Positions 51,700 to 60,719 of a stretch of DNA of 64,000 bases are shown one piece after another (the first letter of the stretch is position 1; each line of letters begins with the position of its first letter). The stretch covers positions 1 to 64,000 of the forward strand of contig JAWKMZ010000006.1 of the NCBI GenBank assembly GCA_041391965.1, read 5' to 3'. The notes under the pieces are model-generated. The model saw only the letters and a program-made list of their open reading frames with translations, was not told the origin of the DNA and ran no database searches. The stretch comes from JAWKMZ01 sp041391965. Lineage in GTDB: Bacteria > Bacteroidota > Bacteroidia > Flavobacteriales > Flavobacteriaceae. The translations under genes and the position numbers were made by a program.

Positions 51700-53010
51700 T
51701 TAATCAACACGAGTTATCTTTGCGCCAATGGCTCGTAAACGTGTGTCAATATGTTCATATCCTCTATCAATTTGTTCGATATTATGAATCGTAGAAGTTC
51801 CTTTAGCAGATAAGGCTGCTATTAATAAGGAAATACCAGCTCTAATATCTGGAGACGTCATTGTTGTTGCTTTTAATGTCGATTTAAAATCGTGTCCAAT
51901 AACAGTTGCTCTATGCGGATCGCAAAGGATAATTTTTGCTCCCATATCTATCAATTTATCTACAAAAAACAATCGGCTTTCAAACATTTTTTGATGTACT
52001 AAAACACTGCCTCTGGCTTGTGTAGCCACTACCAAAACAATACTCAATAAATCTGGTGTAAACCCTGGCCAAGGTGCATCAGCAACAGTAAGAATAGAAC
52101 CATCTATATAATTTTGTATTTCATACCCATTTTTGTGCGCAGGAATATGGATGTCATCACCATGTTTTTCAACAGTAATGCCTAATTTTCTGAAAACATT
52201 TGGTATTTGTCCCAAATCGTCCCAACTTACATTTTTAATGGTTAGGTCACTCTTAGTCATCGCAGCTAAACCAATCCAACTACCTATTTCAATCATATCT
52301 GGAAGCATGGTATGCTGAGTTCCTCCTAAATTGTCAACACCTTCAATAATCAACATGTTAGAACCCACTCCACTAATCTTTGCTCCCATTCTATTCAACA
52401 TTTTACATAATTGTTGCAAATATGGTTCACAAGCTGCATTGTAAATTGTAGTTGTGCCTTCTGCTAAAACGGCTGCCATGACAATATTGGCTGTTCCTGT
52501 AACAGAGGCTTCATCTAAAAGCATGTAAGTTCCTTTTAGCTTATCCGCTTCTACACCATAAAAATGGTCTTCGCGATTGTAACGGAATTTTGCTCCAAGG
52601 TTGATAAACCCTTCAAAGTGTGTATCTAACCGACGACGACCAATTTTATCACCTCCAGGTTTTGGAATGTACCCTTTGCCAAAACGTGCCAAAAGTGGGC
52701 CTACAATCATAATTGAACCTCTTAAGCCTTTGCCATCTTCTTTAAATTCAACCGATTCAAGGTATTTCATATGCACCTCATCTGCCTTAAAAGTATAAGA
52801 GCCTGTACCTATTTTATTGATTTTCACTCCTAATTTACCAAGTAAAGTGATGAGTTTATTAACATCCACAATGTCTGGTATGTTATGAATAGTGACCAAT
52901 TCTGGTGTAAGCAAAACAGCACAAAGTATTTGTAAAGCTTCGTTTTTAGCGCCTTGAGGTTGGATACTTCCTTTTAATTGATGACCTCCTTCAATTATAA
53001 ATGTTGCCAT
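51700..53010 (-). CDS. murA: UDP-N-acetylglucosamine 1-carboxyvinyltransferase MurA
   Basis: 436 residues, full length. It transfers enolpyruvate from PEP to UDP-GlcNAc, the first committed step of peptidoglycan synthesis, in the cytoplasm. Motifs: GAKNEALQILCAVLL near the N-terminus, PGGDKIGRRRLD, and GTSTIHNIEQIDRGYEHID near the C-terminus. The active-site loop reads PGGD, with D121 where Escherichia coli has Cys115, the residue attacked by fosfomycin. Known Asp variants remain active and are resistant. It is co-transcribed with the DUF4290 gene 6 bases upstream. Confidence 0.96.
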   Translation of the reverse strand: MATFIIEGGHQLKGSIQPQGAKNEALQILCAVLLTPELVTIHNIPDIVDVNKLITLLGKLGVKINKIGTGSYTFKADEVHMKYLESVEFKEDGKGLRGSIMIVGPLLARFGKGYIPKPGGDKIGRRRLDTHFEGFINLGAKFRYNREDHFYGVEADKLKGTYMLLDEASVTGTANIVMAAVLAEGTTTIYNAACEPYLQQLCKMLNRMGAKISGVGSNMLIIEGVDNLGGTQHTMLPDMIEIGSWIGLAAMTKSDLTIKNVSWDDLGQIPNVFRKLGITVEKHGDDIHIPAHKNGYEIQNYIDGSILTVADAPWPGFTPDLLSIVLVVATQARGSVLVHQKMFESRLFFVDKLIDMGAKIILCDPHRATVIGHDFKSTLKATTMTSPDIRAGISLLIAALSAKGTSTIHNIEQIDRGYEHIDTRLRAIGAKITRVD

Positions 53011-53016
53011 GTAGTA

Positions 53017-53664
53017 TTAGTAGCGTTTTCTGTTGCGGTTAGAATTGTTTTTTTTGCTATGCGATTTTTTATTGTTGGAAGTAAATTTTTTCTTGCTACG
53101 CATTAAACTTGTAGCATCAGATAAATCTTCATCTGTTTCTTTTAGGTTTATTTTTCCACCAGATAGCTCAAACAAATGTTTATATATTACATCATCTTCA
53201 ACCGTGTCTTTATTCCAATTTAAAAAACACTTTTTCATGTGGTTGGCAATGGTGTAAATTAAGGCTTCTTTTAAGTCACTTTCTTCCCAAGTATTTGCCA
53301 CATCAATCATGGTTTTTATGTTGTTTCCATAAAAACGGTATTTTGGAAAGTTTTGTGGGTATTTTAAAGGTTCTGGTTTGGAGTTCAATTCATCTTTTGA
53401 CGGAATTGGATATGGCGAATCAGCATCTAAGTCAAAATTGGACATGATGTAGAGTTGGTCCCAAAGTTTGTGTTGAAAATCAGGAACGTCACGCAAATGA
53501 GGTTGCAAATTACCCATTACCGAAATAATGGCTTTTGATACTTTGTTGCGCTCTTCCTTAGTTGGTTGCTCTTTAGCGTAGTTAATCATTTTTTGTAAAT
53601 GGCGTCCATATTCTGGAATGATTAAATGTTCGCGTTCTGTGTTGTATTCTAAATCGTTTATCAA
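53017..53664 (-). CDS. DUF4290 domain protein
   Basis: 215 residues. It begins MINDLEYNTEREHLIIPEYG and contains ISVMGNLQPHLRDVPDFQHK and YPQNFPKYRFYGNN, matching the Bacteroidetes-specific DUF4290 family. The last 35 residues are a Lys/Asn/Ser-rich low-complexity tail (KKFTSNNKKSHSKKNNSNRN). It precedes murA by 6 bases, a conserved flavobacterial arrangement that hints at a link to envelope synthesis. Function is unknown. Confidence 0.88.
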   Translation of the reverse strand: MINDLEYNTEREHLIIPEYGRHLQKMINYAKEQPTKEERNKVSKAIISVMGNLQPHLRDVPDFQHKLWDQLYIMSNFDLDADSPYPIPSKDELNSKPEPLKYPQNFPKYRFYGNNIKTMIDVANTWEESDLKEALIYTIANHMKKCFLNWNKDTVEDDVIYKHLFELSGGKINLKETDEDLSDATSLMRSKKKFTSNNKKSHSKKNNSNRNRKRY

Positions 53665-53788
53665 AATATAAAATGTGTGGTAATTATGTTAGTACACGCA
53701 GTTTTTTGTGTACGTGTGCAAAATACAAAAAAAATAATAGAGTTATTCAACTCCTTAAAAATAATTGTTTTTGTGTGGTTGTAATAGA

Positions 53789-54364
53789 TTATTTTTCGTG
53801 TTTCAAAAAAACGTTCCCATAATATAAAACGCCAATACAGATAATTAAACAAAGGAATAATCCTGTTTTAATTCCTGTTCGGAATCCAGATTGGATACCA
53901 TGTGCTATTATAAGCATAAAAATATAACTTATGTAGCCTATTCCAAATTTGAGCATTCGTTCTAATGCTTTCATTTTTGGGGTTAAATAGACAATGAAAA
54001 ACGGAATGAAAAAACTCAAAAGCAAAGCTCCAACTACGCTATTGGTATTCGCATTAGAATCTAGAGTTAAATAACCTATTATAGACATTAAAAGTAAATT
54101 CAATAGGATTAAGAAAAAACCATTGATAAGCAAAGAACTTATCTTCTTTCCATTTTGAATGTGTTTTTCATTTTCAAAAAAATCGTAGCTATTAATCTCA
54201 AGAACATCACAAATCAAATTTATGGTTTTTCCGCGAGGCTCATTCTCATTATTTTCAATTCTTTGAATAGTTCTCAGATTAACTTTTGATAATTCAGCTA
54301 GTTCCTCTTGAGTAAGCCCTTTTAATTTTCGTATTTCTTGAATTTTATTTCCGATTGAATTCAT
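53789..54364 (-). CDS. HTH (XRE-type) regulator with membrane-spanning C-terminus
   Basis: 191 residues from ATG 54364. Residues 1-60 form a Cro/C1-type HTH (NKIQEIRKLKGLTQEELAEL, VNLRTIQRIENNENEPRGKT). Four hydrophobic segments follow (LLINGFFLILLNLLLMSIIG, VVGALLLSFFIPFFIVYL, FGIGYISYIFMLIIAH, GLFLCLIICIGVLYYG). It is a membrane-tethered one-component regulator of unknown target. It is slightly AT-richer than its surroundings. A start at 54400 is possible but adds residues with no HTH similarity. Confidence 0.8.
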   Translation of the reverse strand: MNSIGNKIQEIRKLKGLTQEELAELSKVNLRTIQRIENNENEPRGKTINLICDVLEINSYDFFENEKHIQNGKKISSLLINGFFLILLNLLLMSIIGYLTLDSNANTNSVVGALLLSFFIPFFIVYLTPKMKALERMLKFGIGYISYIFMLIIAHGIQSGFRTGIKTGLFLCLIICIGVLYYGNVFLKHEK

Positions 54365-54470
54365 AAAATTATTTTTATCCAAAACTATAAAATCACACAA
54401 CGTTTGATAACGGTTTTTTTACGACTTTTTTACGACATACTTATTTGTCATTAAAAAGTCCTAAGCTTTT

Positions 54471-54764
54471 TTATAGCGAAATAACGCCTTCAATATTATC
54501 AGCCACTTCTTTGTATTTTTCAATAACAGCTTCAGGATTTTCCATTGGCACATTAACAGACACACTTGTGTATTTGCCATTTTTAGAAGGTGTTGTATTA
54601 ATAACTGCACCAAGATTGTCAAATAGCGATTCTATTTTAGCAATCTTCTCTGCATCGGTTGTGATGATAAATTTATAAAGATATTCTGAAGGCCAGCTTG
54701 CTGTTTCGTACAATTGGTCTTTTAGCTTTTTGTAAAATTCTTCTGGGTTTTGTTCTTTTTCCAT
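54471..54764 (-). CDS. DUF493 family protein
   Basis: 97 residues of the YbeD/DUF493 type: a small alpha/beta (ferredoxin-like) fold, FYKKLKDQLYETASWPSEYL, then YKFIITTDAEKIAKIESLF and TPSKNGKYTSVSVNVPMENP. YbeD relatives are linked to lipoyl metabolism; the role here is unknown. It diverges from the ATPase-recQ-fmt operon. Confidence 0.85.
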   Translation of the reverse strand: MEKEQNPEEFYKKLKDQLYETASWPSEYLYKFIITTDAEKIAKIESLFDNLGAVINTTPSKNGKYTSVSVNVPMENPEAVIEKYKEVADNIEGVISL

Positions 54765-54855
54765 GGTGTTTTATTCAGTTGTAAAGATACATTTTACTTT
54801 ACAATTTTTTAATTGTTATAATAATTCCGATTTTTACAACCAAAATCTTGCCAAA

Positions 54856-55395
54856 TTGAGTACAAAAAAAATTGTCATTACTGGTGGACCAGGAACCGGA
54901 AAGTCCTCTATCATTAATGAATTAAAAAAAAGAGGCCATCTATGTTTTGACGAAATTTCTCGTCAGGTCACACTAAAAGCACGTGAAAATGGGATTGAAC
55001 AACTCTTTTTAACACAGCCTTTATTGTTTAGCGAATTGCTTTTAGAAGGTAGGTTAAAACAGTTTAATGAAGCCGCAACTTATGATAATAAGACCGTTTT
55101 TTTAGACCGAGGCTTACCTGATGTTTTGGCATATATGGACTATTTTAATACATCCTTTCCACAAAATTTCATAGATGCCTGCCAAAATAACAGATATGAT
55201 GCTGTTTTTATTTTAGCACCTTGGCAAGCCATTTATCAAAGTGATAGTGTGCGCTACGAATCGTTTGAGCAAGCCGAACGCATCCATCAGCATTTATTAA
55301 ACACTTATAAAAAATTTAATTACAACTTGCTTGATGTTCCTTTTGATACGATTGAAAAACGTGCTGATTTCATTTTAGATGTTGTAAATTTATAG
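54856..55395 (+). CDS. AAA-family ATPase (P-loop, NadR/kinase-like)
   Basis: 179 residues from a TTG at 54856 (MSTKKIVITGGPGTGKSSII). Walker A is GGPGTGKSS; DEISRQVTLKARENG and FLDRGLPDVLAYMDYFN are further conserved blocks, typical of the AAA_28 family of small ATPases. An ATG at 54763 would add 31 residues without similarity and would overlap the divergent DUF493 start. Function unknown; nucleotide or cofactor kinase activity is possible. First gene of the recQ-fmt operon. Confidence 0.82.
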   Translation: MSTKKIVITGGPGTGKSSIINELKKRGHLCFDEISRQVTLKARENGIEQLFLTQPLLFSELLLEGRLKQFNEAATYDNKTVFLDRGLPDVLAYMDYFNTSFPQNFIDACQNNRYDAVFILAPWQAIYQSDSVRYESFEQAERIHQHLLNTYKKFNYNLLDVPFDTIEKRADFILDVVNL

Positions 55396-55397
55396 TG

Positions 55398-57302
55398 ATG
55401 CAACATCCTATTGAAGTTTTAGAGCGTTACTGGAATTACAGATCATTCAAACCCTTGCAGGAAGACATCATTACTGCAGTTTTGAATAATGAAGACACCT
55501 TTGCTCTATTACCAACAGGAGGCGGAAAATCTATTTGTTTTCAAATTCCTGCACTTATTAAAGAAGGCATTTGCATTGTGGTATCGCCTTTGATTGCTTT
55601 GATGAAAGACCAAGTTGCCCATTTAAACAATAAAGGCATTAAAGCCATGGCAATTACCAGCGGCATTTCGTATGCCACTTTAGATACTCTTTTGGACAAC
55701 TGTATTTATGGTTCTTATAAGTTTTTGTATTTATCACCAGAGCGTTTGCAGCAAGCCATTGTGCAAGAGCGCATTCAACAAATGAATGTCAATTTAATTG
55801 TGGTTGATGAAGCGCATTGCATTAGCCAATGGGGAAATGATTTTAGACCTGCATATCATCAAATATCTGTGTTACGACAATTGCATCCTTCAGTCAATCT
55901 GATTGCTTTAACCGCAACTGCAAAACCAAAAGTGGTTAAAGACATTATGCAACAATTAGATTTTATGGCTCCAAAAGTGTTTCAAGCATCTTTTGAAAGG
56001 CCTAACATTGCCTACATGGTTATAGATACCGATGACAAGCATTATAAAATTGAGCAGATTTTAAAGAAACATTCAGGAGCTTCTATCATTTATGTCAGAA
56101 CCCGACGATTAGCCCATGAAATTCATTCTTTTTTAGAATCGAAAGGGTTTTTGAGCACTTTTTATCATGGTGGTATCAGTAGTAAAGAAAAACAAGACCA
56201 TTTGCAGCAATGGACTAACAATCAAAAACCAATTATGGTCGCTACCACAGCATTTGGCATGGGTATAGATAAACCTGATGTTAAAACCATTATTCATATT
56301 AATTTACCCGAAAGTTTAGAAAGTTATTATCAAGAAGCTGGACGTGCAGGACGTAATGGCAAGCAAGCTTTTGCTGTAATTTTAAAAAACAATACCGATG
56401 AGAAGCAATTAAAAACTCAGTTTTTGGATACTTTACCCTCTGTAGATGATATAAAACAAGTGTATCGTAAATTGTGTAATTATTTTCAGGTGTCTTATGG
56501 CGAAGGCGAACTGACACAGCATCAATTTAATTTTAACCACTTTTGTAAAACCTATGATTTTAATTCGGCAAAAACCTACAATACGCTTCAAATTTTAGAT
56601 AGAAACAGTATCATCAGTTTGACACAACAGTTCAATTACCAAACTAAATTGCAGTTTTTACTTAGCAGTGAAGCATTATTTAGTTATTTGCATACTCATA
56701 AACAACATGAAATCATAATCAAATCTATCTTGCGAACCTATGGAGGTGTTTTTGATAACTTACTCAAAATAAACATTCAAACGCTTTCAGATAAAGCTTC
56801 CGTAAGTGCTGATGTCATCATAAAAACTTTGTATCAACTTAAAACAGATGGCATTGTAGAGTTTCAACATTCTAATACCGATTCTGAACTTACCTTTTTA
56901 CAACCTCGAGAAGACGATAAAACCATCAATCGTATTGCAAAAACTGTAGAACAACAACAAACCCTAAAAGCAACGCAAATAGAAGCTGTCATTGCTTATA
57001 TCAATGATGACACTACTTGCAAAAGTGTACAATTATCAACCTATTTTGGAGAACCTAACACCAAACCTTGTGGTACTTGTTCGGTTTGTATATCAAAAAA
57101 GAGTCCTCCAAAAGCTACCAATTTTAAAACCATTTCACATCATATCATCGTCCAGTTGGAAAACCAACCTTTAAGCTCCAGAGCTTTAATTGAGCACTCT
57201 AACTATACAGAAAAGCAAGTTTTAGACACTTTAAAAGTCCTCTTAGAACACCATATTATTGAACTTACAACCAACAACACCTATAAACTAAAACATACAT
57301 GA
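55398..57302 (+). CDS. recQ: RecQ-family ATP-dependent DNA helicase
   Basis: 634 residues from ATG 55398. SF2 helicase motifs are intact: FALLPTGGGKSICFQIPA (I), TTAFGMGIDKPDV (V), DEAHCISQWGNDFRP (II) and EAGRAGRNGKQAF (VI). The zinc-binding RQC element is present with CGTCSVC near the C-terminus, followed by a wHTH domain; no HRDC domain is clear. It unwinds DNA in recombination and fork repair. It starts 2 bases after the ATPase stop and overlaps fmt by 4 bases (ATGA). Confidence 0.93.
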   Translation: MQHPIEVLERYWNYRSFKPLQEDIITAVLNNEDTFALLPTGGGKSICFQIPALIKEGICIVVSPLIALMKDQVAHLNNKGIKAMAITSGISYATLDTLLDNCIYGSYKFLYLSPERLQQAIVQERIQQMNVNLIVVDEAHCISQWGNDFRPAYHQISVLRQLHPSVNLIALTATAKPKVVKDIMQQLDFMAPKVFQASFERPNIAYMVIDTDDKHYKIEQILKKHSGASIIYVRTRRLAHEIHSFLESKGFLSTFYHGGISSKEKQDHLQQWTNNQKPIMVATTAFGMGIDKPDVKTIIHINLPESLESYYQEAGRAGRNGKQAFAVILKNNTDEKQLKTQFLDTLPSVDDIKQVYRKLCNYFQVSYGEGELTQHQFNFNHFCKTYDFNSAKTYNTLQILDRNSIISLTQQFNYQTKLQFLLSSEALFSYLHTHKQHEIIIKSILRTYGGVFDNLLKINIQTLSDKASVSADVIIKTLYQLKTDGIVEFQHSNTDSELTFLQPREDDKTINRIAKTVEQQQTLKATQIEAVIAYINDDTTCKSVQLSTYFGEPNTKPCGTCSVCISKKSPPKATNFKTISHHIIVQLENQPLSSRALIEHSNYTEKQVLDTLKVLLEHHIIELTTNNTYKLKHT

Positions 57303-58249
57303 AACGCAATTTAAGAATCTTGTTTATGGGCACGCCAGAATTTGCAGTTGCCACTTTAAAAACATTAATAGAGCATGATTATAACATTGTTGGTGTCATT
57401 ACAGCACCAGACAAACCTGCAGGCAGAGGTCAAAAACTACACGAATCAGACGTTAAAAAATATGCTCAATCTCAAAATTTGAAGATTTTACAACCTACCA
57501 ATTTAAAAAGTGAGCCATTTATAGAAGAATTAAAATCCTTAAATGCCAATTTGCAAATTGTAGTTGCTTTTAGAATGCTGCCAGAAGTGGTTTGGAATAT
57601 GCCAAAATATGGCACTTTTAATTTACACGCATCACTTTTACCCAACTATAGAGGTGCTGCTCCTATTCATTGGGTCATCATTAATGGCGAAACCAAAACA
57701 GGTGTGACCACGTTTTTTATTGATGAAAAAATAGATACAGGAGCCATCATCCTTCAAAAAGAAACAGATATTGCAGCCAATGAAACCGTTGGAAGCTTAC
57801 ACGACCGATTAATGACTATTGGAAGCCAATTAGTGATAGACACTGTAAAACTTATAGAAACCGATAAAGCCACTACAAGTCTTCAACCAAAAACAGCAAT
57901 CAACAAAACTGCTTATAAGCTTCATAAAGACAATTGCAAAATTGATTGGAATGCTTCTTTAGACACTATCTACAATAAAATTAGAGGCTTAAATCCGTTT
58001 CCAACAGCTTGGAGTTATTTAAAAACCAATAATGAAATGCTCAACGTTAAAATTTTTGATGTAGAAAAAGAGTTTAACAAGCATTCTGACCCGATAGGTT
58101 TATTAAAAAGTAGTAAAACTGAGCTAAAAGTCGCAGTTAAAGATGGTTACCTTATTATTAAGGAAATTCAGCTTCCAGGAAAACGAAAAATGGCTGTGAA
58201 ATCACTTTTAAATGGATTTCATTTTTCTGAAGAAGCTAAAATGCTCTAA
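57299..58249 (+). CDS. fmt: Methionyl-tRNA formyltransferase
   Basis: 316 residues. It formylates initiator Met-tRNA in the cytoplasm. Signatures are LFMGTPEFAVATLKTLI, GVITAPDKPAGRGQKLH, the active-site HASLLPNYRGAAPIHWVIIN and DTGAIILQKE, with a C-terminal domain (GLNPFPTAWSYL). Translationally coupled to recQ. Confidence 0.96.
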   Translation: MKRNLRILFMGTPEFAVATLKTLIEHDYNIVGVITAPDKPAGRGQKLHESDVKKYAQSQNLKILQPTNLKSEPFIEELKSLNANLQIVVAFRMLPEVVWNMPKYGTFNLHASLLPNYRGAAPIHWVIINGETKTGVTTFFIDEKIDTGAIILQKETDIAANETVGSLHDRLMTIGSQLVIDTVKLIETDKATTSLQPKTAINKTAYKLHKDNCKIDWNASLDTIYNKIRGLNPFPTAWSYLKTNNEMLNVKIFDVEKEFNKHSDPIGLLKSSKTELKVAVKDGYLIIKEIQLPGKRKMAVKSLLNGFHFSEEAKML

Positions 58250-58353
58250 ACCCTTATTATCAGTGATATTTGATAAAATCCGATAAAATGCACAGGCTTT
58301 ATTAACAAATGTATGAAGTTATTAACAAAAATCTGTATTTCCCTTGCTATTAC

Positions 58354-58383
58354 TTGCGTGATTGAATAATCCGTATAAATTTG
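58354..58383 (+). promoter_or_regulatory. Canonical promoter for the HU gene
   Basis: TTG at 58354-58356, a 19-base spacer and TAAATTTG at 58376-58383 match the full Bacteroidetes consensus. The leader to the ATG at 58445 is about 55 bases. Confidence 0.7.
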
Positions 58384-58444
58384 TAGAAGGATTTAACAAT
58401 AACGTTTAACCCAACTATTATTTAATAATTAAAAATTTAAATTT

Positions 58445-58717
58445 ATGAACAAAACAGATTTAATCAATGGAATGGCAGAAAACGCTGGAATCACAAAAGC
58501 TGCTGCAAAAAAAGCATTAGATTCATTATTAATTGATATTGAAGGTGCACTTCAAAAAGGAAACAGAGTTTCTTTAGTAGGATTTGGTTCTTGGTCAGTT
58601 TCTAAAAGATCTGCAAGAGAAGGAAGAAACCCACAAACAGGTAAAACTATAAAAATCAAAGCTAAAAACGTTGTAAAGTTTAAAGCTGGTTCTGATTTAG
58701 GAAAAGCGGTAAACTAA
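58445..58717 (+). CDS. hup: HU-family DNA-binding protein
   Basis: 90 residues of typical HU length: MNKTDLINGMAENAGITKAA, then KKALDSLLIDIEGALQKGNR, LVGFGSWSVSKRSAREGRNP and the arm end NPQTGKTIKIKAKNVVKFKA. It bends and compacts nucleoid DNA as a dimer. Its codons look biased to A/T-ending forms of a highly expressed gene. Strong own promoter and terminator. Confidence 0.97.
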   Translation: MNKTDLINGMAENAGITKAAAKKALDSLLIDIEGALQKGNRVSLVGFGSWSVSKRSAREGRNPQTGKTIKIKAKNVVKFKAGSDLGKAVN

Positions 58718-58740
58718 TTACCATTTTAGTACAAAGCAAA

Positions 58741-58770
58741 AGCCCACTTGAAAAAGTGGGCTTTTTATTT
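58741..58770 (+). terminator. Terminator after the HU gene
   Basis: AGCCCACTT (58741-58749) pairs perfectly with AAGTGGGCT (58754-58762), followed by TTTTATTTT. Confidence 0.9.
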
Positions 58771-58841
58771 TGGTCAGTTTCGTAACAAATTTGTTGGATT
58801 TTCAGAAAATATATGTTAGATTTAATTCAAAATCATTGCTT

Positions 58842-59402
58842 ATGATTACAATTAAACCCAAAAAAGGCCATTTGCTTATTGCAGAACCTTCTATAATTGG
58901 AGACACTTCATTTAACCGATCTGTCATTTTATTGGCTGATCATACAGATGAAGGCTCCATCGGCTTTATTTTAAACAAAACCTTAGAGTACACCTTAAAA
59001 GATTTGGTTCCGAACACTATGGCTGATTTCAAAGTTTACAATGGTGGTCCTGTAGAGCAGGATAACCTTTACTTCATACATAAGGTTCCTGATTTGATAC
59101 CTGATAGTATTGAAATTTCTGAAGGTATCTTTTGGGGAGGCGATTTTGATACGGCCTTATCCATGATTAATATGGATAAAATTAGTGCTTTGGATATTCG
59201 ATTTTTCTTAGGATATTCGGGATGGGAGCCCAAACAGTTAGAAAAAGAGTTAGAGTCAAACTCATGGATTGTGACTGAAAATGTGTACAAAAAATCCATT
59301 ATTGAGAAAATTGATACCAGCTTTTGGAAAGAGAAAATGTTAGAGCTTGGTGGCGATTATAGTATTTGGTCCAACGCGCCTGAAAATCCGAGTTACAATT
59401 AG
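58842..59402 (+). CDS. YqgE/AlgH family protein
   Basis: 186 residues from ATG 58842. MITIKPKKGHLLIAEPSIIG, DTSFNRSVILLADHTDEGSI, YNGGPVEQDNLYFIHKVPDL and RFFLGYSGWEPKQLEKEL are the YqgE signature. The family is conserved in Gram-negatives and of unclear function; an older suggestion of transcription control (AlgH) is not well supported. A TTG at 58770 would precede the protein with unrelated residues. Its stop abuts the stop of the convergent class IV aminotransferase gene. Confidence 0.92.
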   Translation: MITIKPKKGHLLIAEPSIIGDTSFNRSVILLADHTDEGSIGFILNKTLEYTLKDLVPNTMADFKVYNGGPVEQDNLYFIHKVPDLIPDSIEISEGIFWGGDFDTALSMINMDKISALDIRFFLGYSGWEPKQLEKELESNSWIVTENVYKKSIIEKIDTSFWKEKMLELGGDYSIWSNAPENPSYN

Positions 59403-60251
59403 TTAAGTTAACCTTATTTTAGTATTCAGTTTTTGTATTAATAATGCCGCTACTTTTGTGCTAAACTGTTTTTTGCGGTAGTTTAAAACTGGTTGAATTC
59501 CCACAATCACATTTGTAATAAATAATTCGTCAGCCTTTTGGAGCTCAAAAGGTGCTATTGAGGTTTCTTCTATTTGATACTCCTCAAGTGTTTCTATAAG
59601 TGCGATGAGTTGTTTGCGCATGATTCCTTTTAGGCAACCATCGGTTAATGGAGGCGTTTTAATGATGTTATCTTTTACTAAAAAGAGATTGCCATTTAGA
59701 GCTTCTAAAATATTTTTATCGGTGTTTAAAACCAAGCAATTTTCCAAATTATTCTCTTTGGCATAAATACTTCCCAAAACATTCACTATCCTATTATTTG
59801 TTTTTAGGGTTGATAACAAGCCTGGAGCTACAAAAAAATCTTTATATAAATCAATGGTATAATTGGTGTCATAATGAAGCGCATAAAAATCAGCACTCAA
59901 TTTTTCGACATTCATCGTATAGTCTATTGTATTAGTGGTTGGTGCATATTTACCACCTTCTGCTCTATTGATGTTGATGCGTATGCGTGCTGAAGTTTTA
60001 GAAAGGTTATTAGCTTCTATGGTTTTTAGGATTTCACTTTCTAAAAATTCCATGGTAAAATTCATAGGGATTTCCATACGCAAAATTCGCATAGATGCCA
60101 TCAGTCTAAAATAATGGTCTTCTAAAAAGAGGATTTTGCCATGAACCACTTTGAGGGTTTCAAAAAGTGCATCGCCATACTTATAACCACGATTAGAGGT
60201 TAGTTGTTGAATTGTTTCAGAATTTGTGAGTGTTCCGTTGAAATTTATCAT
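59403..60251 (-). CDS. Class IV aminotransferase (PabC/D-amino acid aminotransferase-like)
   Basis: 282 residues of fold-type IV PLP enzyme: NRGYKYGDALFETLKV near the N-terminus, the segment with KTNNRIVNVLGSIYAKENNL, and LNTDKNILEALNGNLFLVKD with TPPLTDGCLKGIMRK. Relatives include aminodeoxychorismate lyase (PabC, folate) and branched-chain or D-amino acid aminotransferases. Folate synthesis is plausible but pabA/pabB are not here. Its promoter is duplicated in tandem at 60280-60306. Confidence 0.85.
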   Translation of the reverse strand: MINFNGTLTNSETIQQLTSNRGYKYGDALFETLKVVHGKILFLEDHYFRLMASMRILRMEIPMNFTMEFLESEILKTIEANNLSKTSARIRININRAEGGKYAPTTNTIDYTMNVEKLSADFYALHYDTNYTIDLYKDFFVAPGLLSTLKTNNRIVNVLGSIYAKENNLENCLVLNTDKNILEALNGNLFLVKDNIIKTPPLTDGCLKGIMRKQLIALIETLEEYQIEETSIAPFELQKADELFITNVIVGIQPVLNYRKKQFSTKVAALLIQKLNTKIRLT

Positions 60252-60280
60252 AAAAAAGTCCCGACGTTAAAAATCGGGAC
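60252..60280 (-). terminator. Terminator of the START-like gene, touching the next start codon
   Basis: On the minus strand GTCCCGA (60274-60280) pairs with TCGGGAC (60258-60264) and is followed directly by TTTTTT and then the ATG of the class IV aminotransferase gene. It ends transcription from the START-like gene 47 bases upstream and leaves almost no free leader. Confidence 0.65.
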
Positions 60281-60306
60281 AAATATAAGATATAAAGACA
60301 AATATA
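60280..60306 (-). promoter_or_regulatory. Tandem -7 elements for the class IV aminotransferase gene
   Basis: TATATTTG occurs twice on the minus strand (60280-60287 and 60299-60306) within an 18-base direct repeat of period 19 (ACAAATATAAGATATAAA on the plus strand, starting at 60279 and 60298). The proximal copy ends on the first base of the terminator hairpin. Confidence 0.5.
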
Positions 60307-60326
60307 AGATATAAATTAGAGTCTGA

Positions 60327-60719
60327 CTATACAGAGCCTAAAACCTGTTTTAAATCGGAAATTTGGTTTTCCCATAGCATTTTGGCTTCGTCCATTTCAT
60401 CTTCATCAATAAAATCGGTAATGATAATAGACACATCTTTGGTAATTTCATCTACCTGAATTCTAATTTCAAAATAGTATGACTCTCCATTTTCTTCATC
60501 GTTTATCCATCTAAACTTAATGCGTTCGCCGCTTTTTTTGCTTAATAATTTGGCTTTTTCTTCAGTGTCATTCCAAATAAAGGTAAAAAGTTCGCCTCTT
60601 GAATTGACATTGTCTGCAAACCATTCTGAAAGCCCAGAAGGTGTTGATATGTATTGAAATAAAAGTTGTGGTGATGCGTGAATGGGAAATTCAATTTCGA
60701 ACTTAATTTTTTCTTCCAT
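60327..60719 (-). CDS. START-like/SRPBCC domain protein (AHA1-type)
   Basis: 130 residues: EKIKFEIEFPIHASPQLLFQ, then YISTPSGLSEWFADNVNSRG, FIWNDTEEKAKLLSKKSGER, RIKFRWINDEENGESYYFEI. These match the small START-like proteins of Bacteroidetes within the AHSA1/SRPBCC superfamily. The ligand is unknown. Single-gene unit; a short hairpin (60721-60741) lies in its leader. Confidence 0.85.
   Translation of the reverse strand: MEEKIKFEIEFPIHASPQLLFQYISTPSGLSEWFADNVNSRGELFTFIWNDTEEKAKLLSKKSGERIKFRWINDEENGESYYFEIRIQVDEITKDVSIIITDFIDEDEMDEAKMLWENQISDLKQVLGSV

Noticed and set aside
54856..57302. ATPase plus RecQ helicase as a defence island
   Set aside because: They are coupled to fmt with housekeeping neighbours on both sides, and the layout looks like a normal flavobacterial operon.
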